DNA from: Pristionchus mayeri
Taxonomy: Eukaryota > Nematoda > Chromadorea > Rhabditida > Neodiplogasteridae
NCBI GenBank assembly: GCA_036245805.1
Contig: BTRK01000005.1
Location: 930,001-994,000 of the forward strand
Direction: 5' to 3'
DNA: 64,000 bases
Shown: piece after piece, positions 37,101 to 51,900 of the stretch
Layout: each line of letters opens with the position of its first letter
Position numbering within the stretch: position 1 is the first letter of the stretch
The notes under the pieces: generated by a model
Database searches by the model: none
What the model was told of the DNA's origin: nothing
What the model saw: only the letters and a program-made list of their open reading frames with translations
Translations under genes and position numbers: made by a program

Positions 37101-37260
37101 TCATCCCTGTCAAGTCTCAAGTCAATCCCCCACCATGACGTTCACCCCTATTTTGGGTTGACATGACTCCCATAACTCCCAGAGGTCAGTGACAGGCATT
37201 GCCAAGATGATCGGATAGCTCTGCAAATTTACGGCGGCACTAAATATACCCTAGTAATCA
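31190..37260 (+). repeat. 1,378-bp higher-order repeat with a 388-bp short unit
   Basis: A hybrid monomer that jumps from the body directly into TACCCACCA (CATTTCTATCCCCC) recurs at 31201, 33727, 35105, 35493 and 36871. The 33727-35105 and 35493-36871 distances are both 1,378 bp and the middle step is 388 bp. This unit mixes types A, B and C. Confidence 0.75.
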
Positions 37261-40200
37261 TCTCTGACAATTCCTAAGCCTATTGGCGACCATCGATTTT
37301 TCGTCTATGTCCTCCCTCTCACTCCGGCCAGATATCCCCCCTACCCACCACAGGTCAGTCACAGGTATTGCCAAAATGGTCGGATAGCTCTGCAAACTTA
37401 CGGCGTCACTAAATATACCCTAGTAATCATCTCTGCCAAGTCCTAAGCCTATTGGCGACCATCGATTTTTCGTCTATGTCCTCCCTCTCACTCCGGCCAG
37501 ATATCCCCCCTACCCACCACAGGTCAGTCACAGGTATTGCCAAAATGATCGGATAGCTCTGCAAACTTACGGCGTCACTAAATATACCCTAGTGATCATC
37601 CCTGTCAAGTCTCAAGTCAATCCCCCACCATGACGTTCACCCCTATTTTGGGTTGACATGACTCCCATAACTCCGAGAGGTCAGTGACAGGCATTGCCAA
37701 AATGATCGGATAGCTCTGCAAATTTACGGCGGCACTAAATATACCCTAGTAATCATCTCTGCCAAGTCCTAAGCCTATTGGCGACCATCGATTTTTCGTC
37801 TATGTCCTCCCTCTCACTCCGGCCAGATATCCCCCCTACCCACCACAGGTCAGTCACAGGTATTGCCAAAATGATCGGATAGCTCTGCAAACTTACGGCG
37901 TCACTAAATATACCCTAGTGATCATCCCTGTCAAGTCTCAAGTCAATCCCCCACCATGACGTTCACCCCTATTTTGGGTTGACATGACTCCCATAACTCC
38001 GAGAGGTCAGTGACAGGCATTGCCAAAATGATCGGATAGCTCTGCAAATTTACGGCGGCACTAAATATACCCTAGTAATCATCTCTGCCAAGTCCTAAGC
38101 CTATTGGCGACCATCGATTTTTCGTCTATGTCCTCCCTCTCACTCCGGCCAGATATCCCCCCTACCCACCACAGGTCAGTCACAGGTATTGCCAAAATGA
38201 TCGGATAGCTCTGCAAACTTACGGCGTCACTAAATATACCCTAGTGATCATCCCTGTAAAGTCTCAAGTCAATCCCCCACCATGACGTTCACCCCTATTT
38301 TGCGTTGACATGACTCCCATAACTCCCAGAGGTCAGTGACAGGCATTGCCAAAATGATCGGATAGCTCTGCAAATTTACGGCGGCACTAAATATACCCTA
38401 GTAATCATCTCTGCCAAGTTCTAAGAATATTGGCGACCATCGATTTTTCGTCTATGTTCTCCCTCTCACTCCGGCCAGATATCCCCCCTACCCACCACAG
38501 GTCAGTCACAGGTATTGCCGAAATGGTCGGATAGCTCTGCAAACTTACGGCGTCACTAAATATACCCTAGTGAGCATCCCTGTCAAGTCCTAAGCCTATT
38601 GGTGAGAATCGATTTTTCGTCTATGTCTTCCCTCTCACTCCGGCCAGATATCCCCCCTACCCACCACAGGTCAGTCACAGGTATTGCCGAAATGATCGGA
38701 TAGCTCTGCAAATTTACGGCGGCACTAAATATACCCTAGTAATCATCTCTGCCAAGTCCTAAGCCTATTGGCGACCATCGACTTTTCGTCTATGTCCTCC
38801 CTCTCACTCCGGCCAGATATCCCCCCTACCCACCATAGGTCAGTCACAGGTATTGCCAAAATGATCGGATAGCGCTAGTTCTTTCACGGGGGCACTAGAT
38901 ACACCCTAATAATGATCCCCACCAACTCTCAAGTAAATCCCTCACCGTGATGTTCACCCCTATACCCACCATATACCCACCATATATTTTGGGTCGGAGA
39001 GAACCCCCTCCATCCCAGAGGTCAGTGACAGGATCAACCAAAATGGTCGGATAGCTCTGCAAATTTACGGCGGCACTAAATATACCCTAGTAATCATCTC
39101 TGCCAATTCCTAAGCCTATTGGCGACCATCGATTTTTCGTCTATGTCCTCCCTCTCACTCCGGCCAGATATCCCCCCTACCCACCACAGGTCAGTCACAG
39201 GTATTGCCGAAATGGTCGGATAGCTCTGCAAACTTACGGCGTCACTAAATATACCCTAGTTATCATCCCTGTCAAGTCCTAAGCCTATTGGCGACCATAG
39301 ATTTTTCGTCTATGTCCTCCCTCTCACTCAGGCCAGATATCCCCCCTACCCACCATAGGTCAGTCACAGGTATTGCCGAAATGGTCGGATAGCTCTGCAA
39401 ACTTACGGCGTCACTAAATATACCCTAGTGATCATCCCTGTCAAGTCTCAAGTCAATCCCCCACCATGACGTTCACCCCTATTTTGGGTTGACATGACTC
39501 CCATAACTCCCAGAGGTCAGTGGCAGGATCAACCAAAATGGTCGGATAGCTCTGCAAATTTACGGCGGCACTAAATATACCCTAGTAATCATCTCTGCCA
39601 ATTCCTAAGCCTATTGGCGACCATCGATTTTTCGTTTATGTCCTCCCTCTCACTCCGGCCAGATATCCCCCCTACCCACCACAGGTCAGTCACAGGTATT
39701 GCCGAAATGGTCGGATAGCTCTGCAAACTTACGGCGTCACTAAATATACCCTAGTGATCATCCCTGTCAAGTCCTAAGCCTATTGGCGAGCATCGATTTT
39801 TCGTCTATGTCCTCCCTCTCACTCCGGCCAGATATCCCCCCCTACCCACCACAGGTCGTCAGTCACAGGTATTGCCGAAATGGTCGGATAGCTCTGCAAA
39901 CTTACGGCGTCACTAAATATACCCTAGTGATCATCCCTGTCAAGTCTCAAGTCAATCCCCCACCATGACGTTCACCCCTATTTTGGGTTGACATGACTCC
40001 CATAACTCCCAGAGGTCAGTGGCAGGATCAACCAAAATGGTCGGATAGCTCTGCAAATTTACGGCGGCACTAATTATACCCTAGTAATCATCTCTGCCAA
40101 GTCCTAAGCCTATTGGCGACCATCGATTTTTCGTCTATGTCCTCCCTCTCACTCCGGCCAGATATCCCCCCTACCCACCACAGGTCAGTCACAGGTATTG

Positions 40201-40274
40201 CCGAAATGGTCGGATAGCTCTGCAAACTTACGGCGTCACTAAATATACCCTAGTGATCATCCCTGTCAAGTCCT

Positions 40275-43200
40275 AAGCCTATTGGCGACCATCGATTTTT
40301 CGTCTATGTCCTCCCTCTCACTCCGCCCGATATCCCCCCTACCCACCACAGGTCAGTCACAGGTATTGCCAAAATGATCGGATAGCTCTGCAAACTTACG
40401 GCGTCACTAAATATACCCTAGTGATCATCCCTGTCAAGTCTCAAGTCAATCCCCCACCATGACGTTCACCCCTATTTTGGGTTGACATGACTCCCATAAC
40501 TCCCAGAGGTCAGTGACAGGCATTGCCAAAATGATCGGATAGCTCTGCAAATTTACGGCGGCACTAAATATACCCTAGTAATCATCTCTGCCAATTTCTA
40601 AGCCTATTGGCGACCATCGATTTTTCGTCTATGTCCTCCCTCTCACTCCGGCCAGATATCCCCCCTACCCACCACAGGTCAGTCACAGGTATTGCCGAAA
40701 TGGTCGGATAGCTCTGCAAACTTACGGCGTCACTAAATATACCCTAGTGATCATCCCTGTCAAGTCCTAAGCCTATTGGCGAGCATCGATTTTTCGTCTA
40801 TGTCCTCCCTCTCACTCCGGCCAGATATCCCCCCCTACCCACCACAGGTCAGTCACAGGTATTGCCGAAATGATCGGATAGCTCTGCAAATTTACGGCGG
40901 CACTAAATATACCCTAGTAATCATCTCTGCCAAGTCCTAAGCCTATTGGCGACCATCGATTTTTCGTCTATGTCCTCCCTCTCACTCCGGCCAGATATCC
41001 CCCCTACCCACCACAGGTCGTCAGTCACAGGTATTGCCGAAATGGTCGGATAGCTCTGCAAACTTACGGCGTCACTAAATATACCCTAGTGATCATCCCT
41101 GTCAAGTCCTAAGCCTATTGGCGACCATCGATTTTTCGTCTATGTCCTCCCTCTCACTCCGGCCAGATATCCCCCCTACCCACCACAGGTCGTCAGTCAC
41201 AGGTATTGCCGAAATGGTCGGATAGCTCTGCAAACTTACGGCGTCACTAAATATACCCTAGTGATCATCCCTGTCAAGTCTCAAGTCAATCCCCCACCAT
41301 GACGTTCACCCCTATTTTGGGTTGACATGACTCCCATAACTCCCAGAGGTCAGTGACAGGCATTGCCAAAATGATCGGATAGCTCTGCAAATTTACGGCG
41401 GCACTAAATATACCCTAGTGATCATCCCTGTCAAGTCCTAAGCCTATTGGCGACCATCGATTTTTCGTCTATGTCCTCCCTCTCACTCCGGCCAGATATC
41501 CCCCCTACCCACCACAGGTCAGTCACAGGTATTGCCGAAATGATCGGATAGCTCTGCAAATTTACGGCGGCACTAAATATACCCTAGTAATCATCTCTGC
41601 CAAGTCCTAAGCCTATTAGCGACCATCGATTTTTCGTCTATGTCCTCCCTCTCACTCCGGCCAGATATCCCCCCTACCCACCATAGGTCAGTCACAGGTA
41701 TTGCCAAAATGATCGGATAGCGCTAGTTCTTTCACGGGGGCACTAGATACACCCTAATAATGATCCCCACCAACTCTCAAGTCAATCCCTCACCATGATG
41801 TTCACCCCTATTTTGGGACGGAGAGAACCCCAACCATCCCAGAGGTCAGTGACAGGATCAACGAAAATGGTCGGATAGCCCTGCAAATTTACGGCGGCAC
41901 TAAATATACCCTAGTAATCATCTCTGCCAAGTCCTAAGCCTATTGGCCACCATCGATTTTTCGTCTATGTCCTCCCTCTCACTCCGGCCAGATATCCCCC
42001 CTACCCACCATAGGTCAGTCACAGGTATTGCCAAAATGATTGGATAGCGCTAGTTCTTTCACGGGGGGACTAGATACACCCTAATAATGATCCCCACCAA
42101 CTCTCAAGTCAATCCCTCACCATGATGTTCACCCCTATTTTGGGACGGAGAGAACCCCAACCATCCCAGAGGTCAGTGACAGGATCAACGAAAATGGTCG
42201 GATAGCCCTGCAAATTTACGGCGGCACTAAATATACCCTAGTAATCATCTCTGCCAAGTCCTAAGCCTATTGGCCACCATCGATTTTTCGTCTATGTCCT
42301 CCCTCTCACTCCGGCCAGATATCCCCCCCTACCCACCACAGGTCAGTCACAGGTATTGCCGAAATGATCGGATAGCTCTGCAAACTTACGGCGTCACTAA
42401 ATATACCCTAGTGATCATCTCTGCCAAGTCCTAAGCCTATTGGCGACCATCGATTTTTCGTCTATGTCCTCCCTCTCACTCCGGCCAGATATCCCCCCTA
42501 CCCACCACAGGTCAGTCACAGGTATTGCCAAAATGATCGGATAGCTCTGCAAACTTACGGCGTCACTAAATATACCCTAGTGATCATCTCTGCCAAGTCC
42601 TAAGCCTATTGGCGACCATCGATTTTTCGTCTATGTCCTCCCTCTCACTCCGGCCAGATATCCCCCCTACCCACCATAGGTCAGTCACAGGTATTGCCAA
42701 AATGATCGGATAGCGCTAGTTCTTTCACGGGGGCACTAGATACACCCTAATAATGATCCCCACCAACTCTCAAGTCAATCCCTCACCATGATGTTCACCC
42801 CTATTTTGGGACGGAGAGAACCCCAACCATCCCAGAGGTCAGTGACAGGATCAACGAAAATGGTCGGATAGCCCTGCAAATTTACGGCGGCACTAAATAT
42901 ACCCTAGTAATCATCTCTGCCAAGTCCTAAGCCTATTGGCCACCATCGATTTTTCGTCTATGTCCTCCCTCTCACTCCGGCCAGATATCCCCCCCTACCC
43001 ACCACAGGTCAGTCACAGGTATTGCCGAAATGATCGGATAGCTCTGCAAACTTACGGCGTCACTAAATATACCCTAGTGATCATCTCTGCCAAGTCCTAA
43101 GCCTATTGGCGACCATCGATTTTTCGTCTATGTCCTCCCTCTCACTCCGCCCGATATCCCCCCTACCCACCACAGGTCAGTCACAGGTATTGCCAAAATG

Positions 43201-45965
43201 ATCGGATAGCTCTGCAAACTTACGGCGTCACTAAATATACCCTAGTGATCATCCCTGTCAAGTCTCAAGTCAATCCCCCACCATGACGTTCACCCCTATT
43301 TTGGGTTGACATGACTCCCATAACTCCCAGAGGTCAGTGACAGGCATTGCCAAAATGATCGGATAGCTCTGCAAATTTACGGCGGCACTAAATATACCCT
43401 AGTAATCATCTCTGCCAATTTCTAAGCCTATTGGCGACCATCGATTTTTCGTCTATGTCCTCCCTCTCACTCCGGCCAGATATCCCCCCTACCCACCACA
43501 GGTCAGTCACAGGTATTGCCGAAATGGTCGGATAGCTCTGCAAACTTACGGCGTCACTAAATATACCCTAGTGATCATCCCTGTCAAGTCCTAAGCCTAT
43601 TGGCGAGCATCGATTTTTCGTCTATGTCCTCCCTCTCACTCCGGCCAGATATCCCCCCCTACCCACCACAGGTCAGTCACAGGTATTGCCGAAATGATCG
43701 GATAGCTCTGCAAATTTACGGCGGCACTAAATATACCCTAGTAATCATCTCTGCCAAGTCCTAAGCCTATTGGCGACCATCGATTTTTCGTCTATGTCCT
43801 CCCTCTCACTCCGGCCAGATATCCCCCCTACCCACCACAGGTCGTCAGTCACAGGTATTGCCGAAATGGTCGGATAGCTCTGCAAACTTACGGCGTCACT
43901 AAATATACCCTAGTGATCATCCCTGTCAAGTCCTAAGCCTATTGGCGACCATCGATTTTTCGTCTATGTCCTCCCTCTCACTCCGGCCAGATATCCCCCC
44001 TACCCACCACAGGTCGTCAGTCACAGGTATTGCCGAAATGGTCGGATAGCTCTGCAAACTTACGGCGTCACTAAATATACCCTAGTGATCATCCCTGTCA
44101 AGTCTCAAGTCAATCCCCCACCATGACGTTCACCCCTATTTTGGGTTGACATGACTCCCATAACTCCCAGAGGTCAGTGACAGGCATTGCCAAAATGATC
44201 GGATAGCTCTGCAAATTTACGGCGGCACTAAATATACCCTAGTGATCATCCCTGTCAAGTCCTAAGCCTATTGGCGACCATCGATTTTTCGTCTATGTCC
44301 TCCCTCTCACTCCGGCCAGATATCCCCCCTACCCACCACAGGTCAGTCACAGGTATTGCCGAAATGATCGGATAGCTCTGCAAATTTACGGCGGCACTAA
44401 ATATACCCTAGTAATCATCTCTGCCAAGTCCTAAGCCTATTAGCGACCATCGATTTTTCGTCTATGTCCTCCCTCTCACTCCGGCCAGATATCCCCCCTA
44501 CCCACCATAGGTCAGTCACAGGTATTGCCAAAATGATCGGATAGCGCTAGTTCTTTCACGGGGGCACTAGATACACCCTAATAATGATCCCCACCAACTC
44601 TCAAGTCAATCCCTCACCATGATGTTCACCCCTATTTTGGGACGGAGAGAACCCCAACCATCCCAGAGGTCAGTGACAGGATCAACGAAAATGGTCGGAT
44701 AGCCCTGCAAATTTACGGCGGCACTAAATATACCCTAGTAATCATCTCTGCCAAGTCCTAAGCCTATTGGCCACCATCGATTTTTCGTCTATGTCCTCCC
44801 TCTCACTCCGGCCAGATATCCCCCCTACCCACCATAGGTCAGTCACAGGTATTGCCAAAATGATTGGATAGCGCTAGTTCTTTCACGGGGGGACTAGATA
44901 CACCCTAATAATGATCCCCACCAACTCTCAAGTCAATCCCTCACCATGATGTTCACCCCTATTTTGGGACGGAGAGAACCCCAACCATCCCAGAGGTCAG
45001 TGACAGGATCAACGAAAATGGTCGGATAGCCCTGCAAATTTACGGCGGCACTAAATATACCCTAGTAATCATCTCTGCCAAGTCCTAAGCCTATTGGCCA
45101 CCATCGATTTTTCGTCTATGTCCTCCCTCTCACTCCGGCCAGATATCCCCCCCTACCCACCACAGGTCAGTCACAGGTATTGCCGAAATGATCGGATAGC
45201 TCTGCAAACTTACGGCGTCACTAAATATACCCTAGTGATCATCTCTGCCAAGTCCTAAGCCTATTGGCGACCATCGATTTTTCGTCTATGTCCTCCCTCT
45301 CACTCCGGCCAGATATCCCCCCTACCCACCACAGGTCAGTCACAGGTATTGCCAAAATGATCGGATAGCTCTGCAAACTTACGGCGTCACTAAATATACC
45401 CTAGTGATCATCTCTGCCAAGTCCTAAGCCTATTGGCGACCATCGATTTTTCGTCTATGTCCTCCCTCTCACTCCGGCCAGATATCCCCCCTACCCACCA
45501 TAGGTCAGTCACAGGTATTGCCAAAATGATCGGATAGCGCTAGTTCTTTCACGGGGGCACTAGATACACCCTAATAATGATCCCCACCAACTCTCAAGTC
45601 AATCCCTCACCATGATGTTCACCCCTATTTTGGGACGGAGAGAACCCCAACCATCCCAGAGGTCAGTGACAGGATCAACGAAAATGGTCGGATAGCCCTG
45701 CAAATTTACGGCGGCACTAAATATACCCTAGTAATCATCTCTGCCAAGTCCTAAGCCTATTGGCCACCATCGATTTTTCGTCTATGTCCTCCCTCTCACT
45801 CCGGCCAGATATCCCCCCCTACCCACCACAGGTCAGTCACAGGTATTGCCGAAATGATCGGATAGCTCTGCAAACTTACGGCGTCACTAAATATACCCTA
45901 GTGATCATCTCTGCCAAGTCCTAAGCCTATTGGCGACCATCGATTTTTCGTCTATGTCCTCCCTC
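40275..45965 (+). repeat. 2,824-bp near-exact tandem duplication inside the satellite
   Basis: Rare variants repeat at exactly 2,824 bp: CTCCGCCCGATA (40323, 43147), CCAATTTCTAAGCC (near 40591, 43415), GGTCGTCAGTCAC twice per copy (near 41015 and 41187; 43839 and 44011), ATTAGCGACC (near 41616, 44440), the 1-base variant AATGATTGG (near 42036, 44860) and CGCTAG type C starts (42713, 45537). Copy one is about 40275-43098 and copy two 43099-45922, with similarity ending near 45965. I noted no differences between copies at the markers checked. Confidence 0.85.
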
Positions 45966-48900
45966 TCACTCCGGCCAGATATCCCCCCTACCCACCACAG
46001 GTCAGTCACAGGTATTGCCAAAATGATCGGATAGCTCTGCAAACTTACGGCGTCACTAAATATACCCTAGTGATCATCTCTGCCAAGTCCTAAGCCTATT
46101 GGCGACCATCGATTTTTCGTCTATGTCCTCCCTCTCACTCCGGCCAGATATCCCCCCTACCCACCATAGGTCAGTCACAGGTATTGCCAAAATGATCGGA
46201 TAGCGCTAGTTCTTTCACGGGGGCACTAGATACACCCTAATAATGATCCCCACCAACTCTCAAGTCAATCCCTCACCATGATGTTCACCCCTATTTTGGG
46301 ACGGAGAGAACCCCAACCATCCCAGAGGTCAGTGACAGGATCAACGAAAATGGTCGGATAGCCCTGCAAATTTACGGCGGCACTAAATATACCCTAGTAA
46401 TCATCTCTGCCAAGTCCTAAGCCTATTGGCCACCATCGATTTTTCGTCTATGTCCTCCTCTCACTCCGGCCAGATATCCCCCCCTACCCACCACAGGTCA
46501 GTCACAGGTATTGCCAAAATGATCGGATAGCTCTGCAAACTTACGGCGTCACTAAATATACCCTAGTGATCATCTCTGCCAAGTCCTAAGCCTATTGGCG
46601 ACCATCGATTTTTCGTCTATGTCCTCCCTCTCACTCCGGCCAGATATCCCCCCTACCCACCACAGGTCAGTCACAGGTATTGCCGAAATGGTCGGATAGC
46701 TGTGCAAATTTACGGTGGCACTAAATATTCCCTAGTAATCATCTCTGTCAAGTCTCAAGTCAATCCCCCACCATGACGTTCACCCCTATTTTGGGTTGAC
46801 ATGACTCCCATAACTCCGAGAGGTCAGTGACAGGTATTGCCAAAATGATCGGATAGCTCTGCAAACTTATGGCGTCACTAAATATACCCTAGTGATCATC
46901 TCTGCCAAGTCCTAAGCCTATTGGCCACCATCGATTTTTCGTCTATGTCCTCCCTCTCACTCCGGCCAGATATCCCCCCCTACCCACCACAGGTCAGTCA
47001 CAGGTATTGCCGAAATGATCTGATAGCTCTGCAAACTTACGGCGTCACTAAATATACCCTATTGATCATCTCTGCCAAGTCCTAAGCCTATTGGCGACCA
47101 TCGATTTTTCGTCTATGTCCTCCCTCTCACTCCGGCCAGATATCCCCCCTACCCACCATAGGTCAGTCACAGGTATTGCCAAAATGATCGGATAGCGCTA
47201 GTTCTTTCACGGGGGCACTAGATACACCCTAATAATGATCCCCACCAACTCTCAAGTCAATCCCTCACCATGATGTTCACCCCTATTTTGGGACGGAGAG
47301 AACCCCAACCATCCCAGAGGTCAGTGACAGGATCAACGAAAATGGTCGGATAGCCCTGCAAATTTACGGCGGCACTAAATATACCCTAGTAATCATCTCT
47401 GCCAAGTCCTAAGCCTATTGGCGACCATCGATTTTTCGTCTATGTCCTCCCTCTCACTCCGGCCAGTTTTCCCCCCTACCCACCACAGGTCAGTCACAGG
47501 TATTGCCGAAATGGTCGGATAGCTCTGCAAACTTACGGCGTCACTAAATATACCCTAGTGATCATCCCTGTCAAGTCCTAAGCCTATTGGCGACCATCGA
47601 TTTTTCGTCTATGTCCTCCCTCTCACTCCGGCCAGATATCCCCCCTACCCACCACAGGTCAGTCACCGGTATTGCCGAAATGATCGGATAGCTCTGCAAA
47701 TTTACGGCGGCACTAAATATACCCTAGTAATCATCTCTGCCAAGTCCTAAGCCTATTGGCGACCATCGATTTTTCGTCTATGTCCTCCCTCTCACTCCGG
47801 CCAGATATCCCCCCTACCCACCACAGGTCAGTCACAGGTATTGCCGAAATGGTCGGATAGCTGTGCAAACTTACGGCGTCACTAAATATACCCTAGTGAT
47901 CATCCCTGTCAAGTCCTAAGCCTATTGGCGACCATCGATTTTTCGTCTATGTCCTCCCTCTCACTCCGGCCAGAAATCCCCCCTACCCACCACAGGTCAG
48001 TCACAGGTATTGCCGAAATGATCGGATAGCTCTGCAAATTTACGGCGGCACTAAATAAACCCTAGTAATCATCTCTGTCAAGTCTCAAGTCAATCCCCCA
48101 CCATGACGTTCACCCCTATTTTGGGTTGACATGACTCCCATAACTCCGAGAGGTCAGTGACAGGCATTGCCAATATGATCGGATAGCTCTGCAAATTTAC
48201 GGCGGCACTAAATATACCCTAGTAATCATCTCTGCCAAGTCCTAAGCCTATTGGCGACCATCGATTTTTCGTCTATGTCCTCCCTCTCACTCCGGCCAGA
48301 TATCCCCCCTACCCACCACAGGTCAGTCACAGGTATTGCCGAAATGGTCGGATAGCTCTGCAAACTTACGGCGTCACTAAATATACCCTAGTAATCATCT
48401 CTGCCAAGTCCTAAGGCTATTGGCGACCATCGATTTTTCGTCTCTGTCCTCCCTCTCACTCCGGCCAGATATCCCCCCTACCCACCATAGGTCAGTCACA
48501 GGTATTGCCAAAATGATCGGATAGCGCAAGTTCTTTCACGGGGGCACTAGATACACCCTAATAATGATCCCCACCAACTCTCAAGTCAATCCCTCACCAT
48601 GATGTTCACCGCTATTTTGGGTCGGAGAGAACCCCAACCATCCCAGAGGTCAGTGACAGGATCAACGAAAATGGTCGGATAGCTCTGCAAATTTACGGCG
48701 GCACTAAATATACCCTAGTAATCATCTCTGCCAAGTCCTAAGCCTATTGGCGACCATCGATTTTTCGTCTATGTCCTCCCTCTCACTCCGGCCAGTTATC
48801 CCCCCTACCCACCACAGGTCAGTCACAGGTATTGCCGAAATGGTCGGATAGCTCTGCAAACTTACGGCGTCACTAAATATACCCTAGTGATCATCTCTGC

Positions 48901-51900
48901 CAAGTCCTAAGCCTATTGGCGACCATCGATTTTTCGTCTATGTCCTCCCTCTCACTCCGGCCAGTTATCCCCCCTACCCACCACAGGTCAGTCACAGGTA
49001 TTGCCGAAATGGTCGGATAGCTCTGCAAACTTACGGCGTCACTAAATATACCCTAGTAATCATCTCTGCCAAGTCCTAAGCCTATTGGCGACCATCGATT
49101 TTTCGTCTATGTCCTCCCTCTCACTCCGGCCAGATATCCCCCCTACCCACCACAGGTCAGTCACAGGTATTGCCGAAATGGTCGGATAGCTCTGCAAACT
49201 TACGGCGTCACTAAATATACCCTAGTAATCATCTCTGCCAAGTCCTAAGGCTATTGGCGACCATCGATTTTTCGTCTCTGTCCTCCCTCTCACTCCGGCC
49301 AGATATCCCCCCTACCCACCATAGGTCAGTCACAGGTATTGCCAAAATGATCGGATAGCGCAAGTTCTTTCACGGGGGCACTAGATACACCCTAATAATG
49401 ATCCCCACCAACTCTCAAGTCAATCCCTCACCATGATGTTCACCGCTATTTTGGGTCGGAGAGAACCCCAACCATCCCAGAGGTCAGTGACAGGATCAAC
49501 GAAAATGGTCGGATAGCTCTGCAAATTTACGGCGGCACTAAATATACCCTAGTAATCATCTCTGCCAAGTCCTAAGCCTATTGGCGACCATCGATTTTTC
49601 GTCTATGTCCTCCCTCTCACTCCGGCCAGATATCCCCCCTACCCACCATAGGTCAGTCACAGGTATTGCCAAAATGATCGGATAGCGCAAGTTCTTTCAC
49701 GGGGGCACTAGATACACCCTAATAATGATCCCCACCAACTCTCAAGTCAATCCCTCACCATGATGTTCACCCCTATTTTGGGTCGGAGAGAACCCCAACC
49801 ATCCCAGAGGTCAGTGACAGGATCAACGAAAATGGTCGGATAGCTCTGCAAATTTACGGCGGCACTAAATATACCCTAGTAATCATCTCTGCCAAGTCCT
49901 AAGCCTATTGGCGACCATCGATTTTTCGTCTATGTCCTCCCTCTCACTCCGGCCAGTTATCCCCCCTACCCACCACAGGTCAGTCACAGGTATTGCCGAA
50001 ATGGTCGGATAGCTCTGCAAACTTACGGCGTCACTAAATATACCCTAGTGATCATCTCTGCCAAGTCCTAAGCCTATTGGCGACCATCGATTTTTCGTCT
50101 ATGTCCTCCCTCTCACTCCGGCCAGTTATCCCCCCTACCCACCACAGGTCAGTCACAGGTATTGCCGAAATGGTCGGATAGCTCTGCAAACTTACGGCGT
50201 CACTAAATATACCCTAGTGATCATCCCTGTCAAGTCCTAAGCCTATTGGCGACCATCGATTTTTCGTCTATGTCCTCCCTCTCACTCCGGCCAGATATCC
50301 CCCCTACCCACCACAGGTCAGTCACAGGTATTGCCAAAATGATCGGATAGCTCTGCAAACTTACGGCGTCACTAAATATACCCTAGTGATCATCTCTGCC
50401 AAGTCCTAAGCCTATTGGCGACCATAGATTTTTCGTCTATGTCCTCCCTCTCACTCCGGCCAGATATCCCCCCTACCCACCACAGGTCAGTCACAGGTAT
50501 TGCCGAAATGGTCGGATAGCTCTGCAAACTTACGGCGTCACTAAATATACCCTAGTAATCATCTCTGCCAAGTCCTAAGCCTGTTGGCGACCATCGATTT
50601 TTCGTCTATGTCCTCCCTCTCACTCCGGCCAGATATCCCCCCTACCCACCACAGGTCAGTCACAGGTATTGCCAAAATGATCGGATAGCTCTGCAAACTT
50701 ACGGCGTCACTAAATATACCCTAGTGATCATCCCTGTCAAGTCTCAAGTCAATCCCCCACCATGAGGTTCACCCCTATTTTGGGTTGACATGACTCCCAT
50801 AACTCCCAGAGGTCAGTGACAGGCATTGCCGAAATGGTCGGATAGCTCTGCAAACTTACGGCGTCACTAAATATACCCTAGTGATCATCCCTGTCAAGTC
50901 CTAAGCCTATTGGCGACCATCGATTTTTCGTCTATGTCCTCCCTCTCACTCCGGCCAGATATCCCCCCTACCCACCACAGGTCAGTCACAGGTATTGCCG
51001 AAATGGTCGGATAGCTCTGCAAACTTACGGCGTCACTAAATATACCCTAGTGATCATCCCTGTCAAGTCCTAAGCCTATTGGCGACCATCGATTTTTCGT
51101 CTATGTCCTCCCTCTCACTCCGGCCAGATATCCCCCCTACCCACCACAGGTCAGTCACAGGTATTGCCAAAATGATCGGATAGCTCTGCAAACTTACGGC
51201 GTCACTAAATATACCCTAGTGATCATCCCTGTCAAGTCTCAAGTCTATTGGCGACCATCGATTTTTCGTCTATGTCCTCCCTCTCACTCCGGACAGATAT
51301 CCCCCCTACCCACCATAGGTCGGTCACAGGTATTGCCAAAATGATCGGATAGCGCTAGTTCTTTCACGGGGGCACTAGATACACCCTAATAATGATCCCC
51401 ACCAGCTCTCAAGTCAATCCCTCACCATGATGTTCACCCCTATTTTGGGTCGGAGAGAACCCCAACCATCCCAGAGGTCAGTGACAGGATCAACCAAAAT
51501 GGTCGGATAGCTCTGCAAATTTACGGCGTCACTAAATATACCCTAGTGATCATCCCTGTCAAGTCCTAAGCCTATTGGCGACCATCGATTTTTCGTCTAT
51601 GTCCTCCCTCTCACTCCGGCCAGATATCCCCCCTACCCACCACAGGTCGGTCACAGGTATTGCCAAAATGATCGGATAGCGCTAGTTCTTTCACGGGGGC
51701 ACTAGATACACCCTAATAATGATCCCCACCAGCTCTCAAGTCAATCCCTCACCATGATGTTCACCCCTATTTTGGGTCGGAGAGAACCCCAACCATCCCA
51801 GAGGTCAGTGACAGGATCAACCAAAATGGTCGGATAGCTCTGCAAATTTACGGCGGCACTAAATATACCCTAGTAATCATCTCTGCCAAGTCCTAAGCCT

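Noticed and set aside
14789..39968. About 60-codon frames beginning MA-IDFSSMSSLSL in the satellite (14789-14971, 16627-16809, 39783-39968)
   Set aside because: Each is one A monomer read into a B monomer. Only A-B junctions with the right C-run length stay open; all other monomers are closed by frame changes. No selection for coding.
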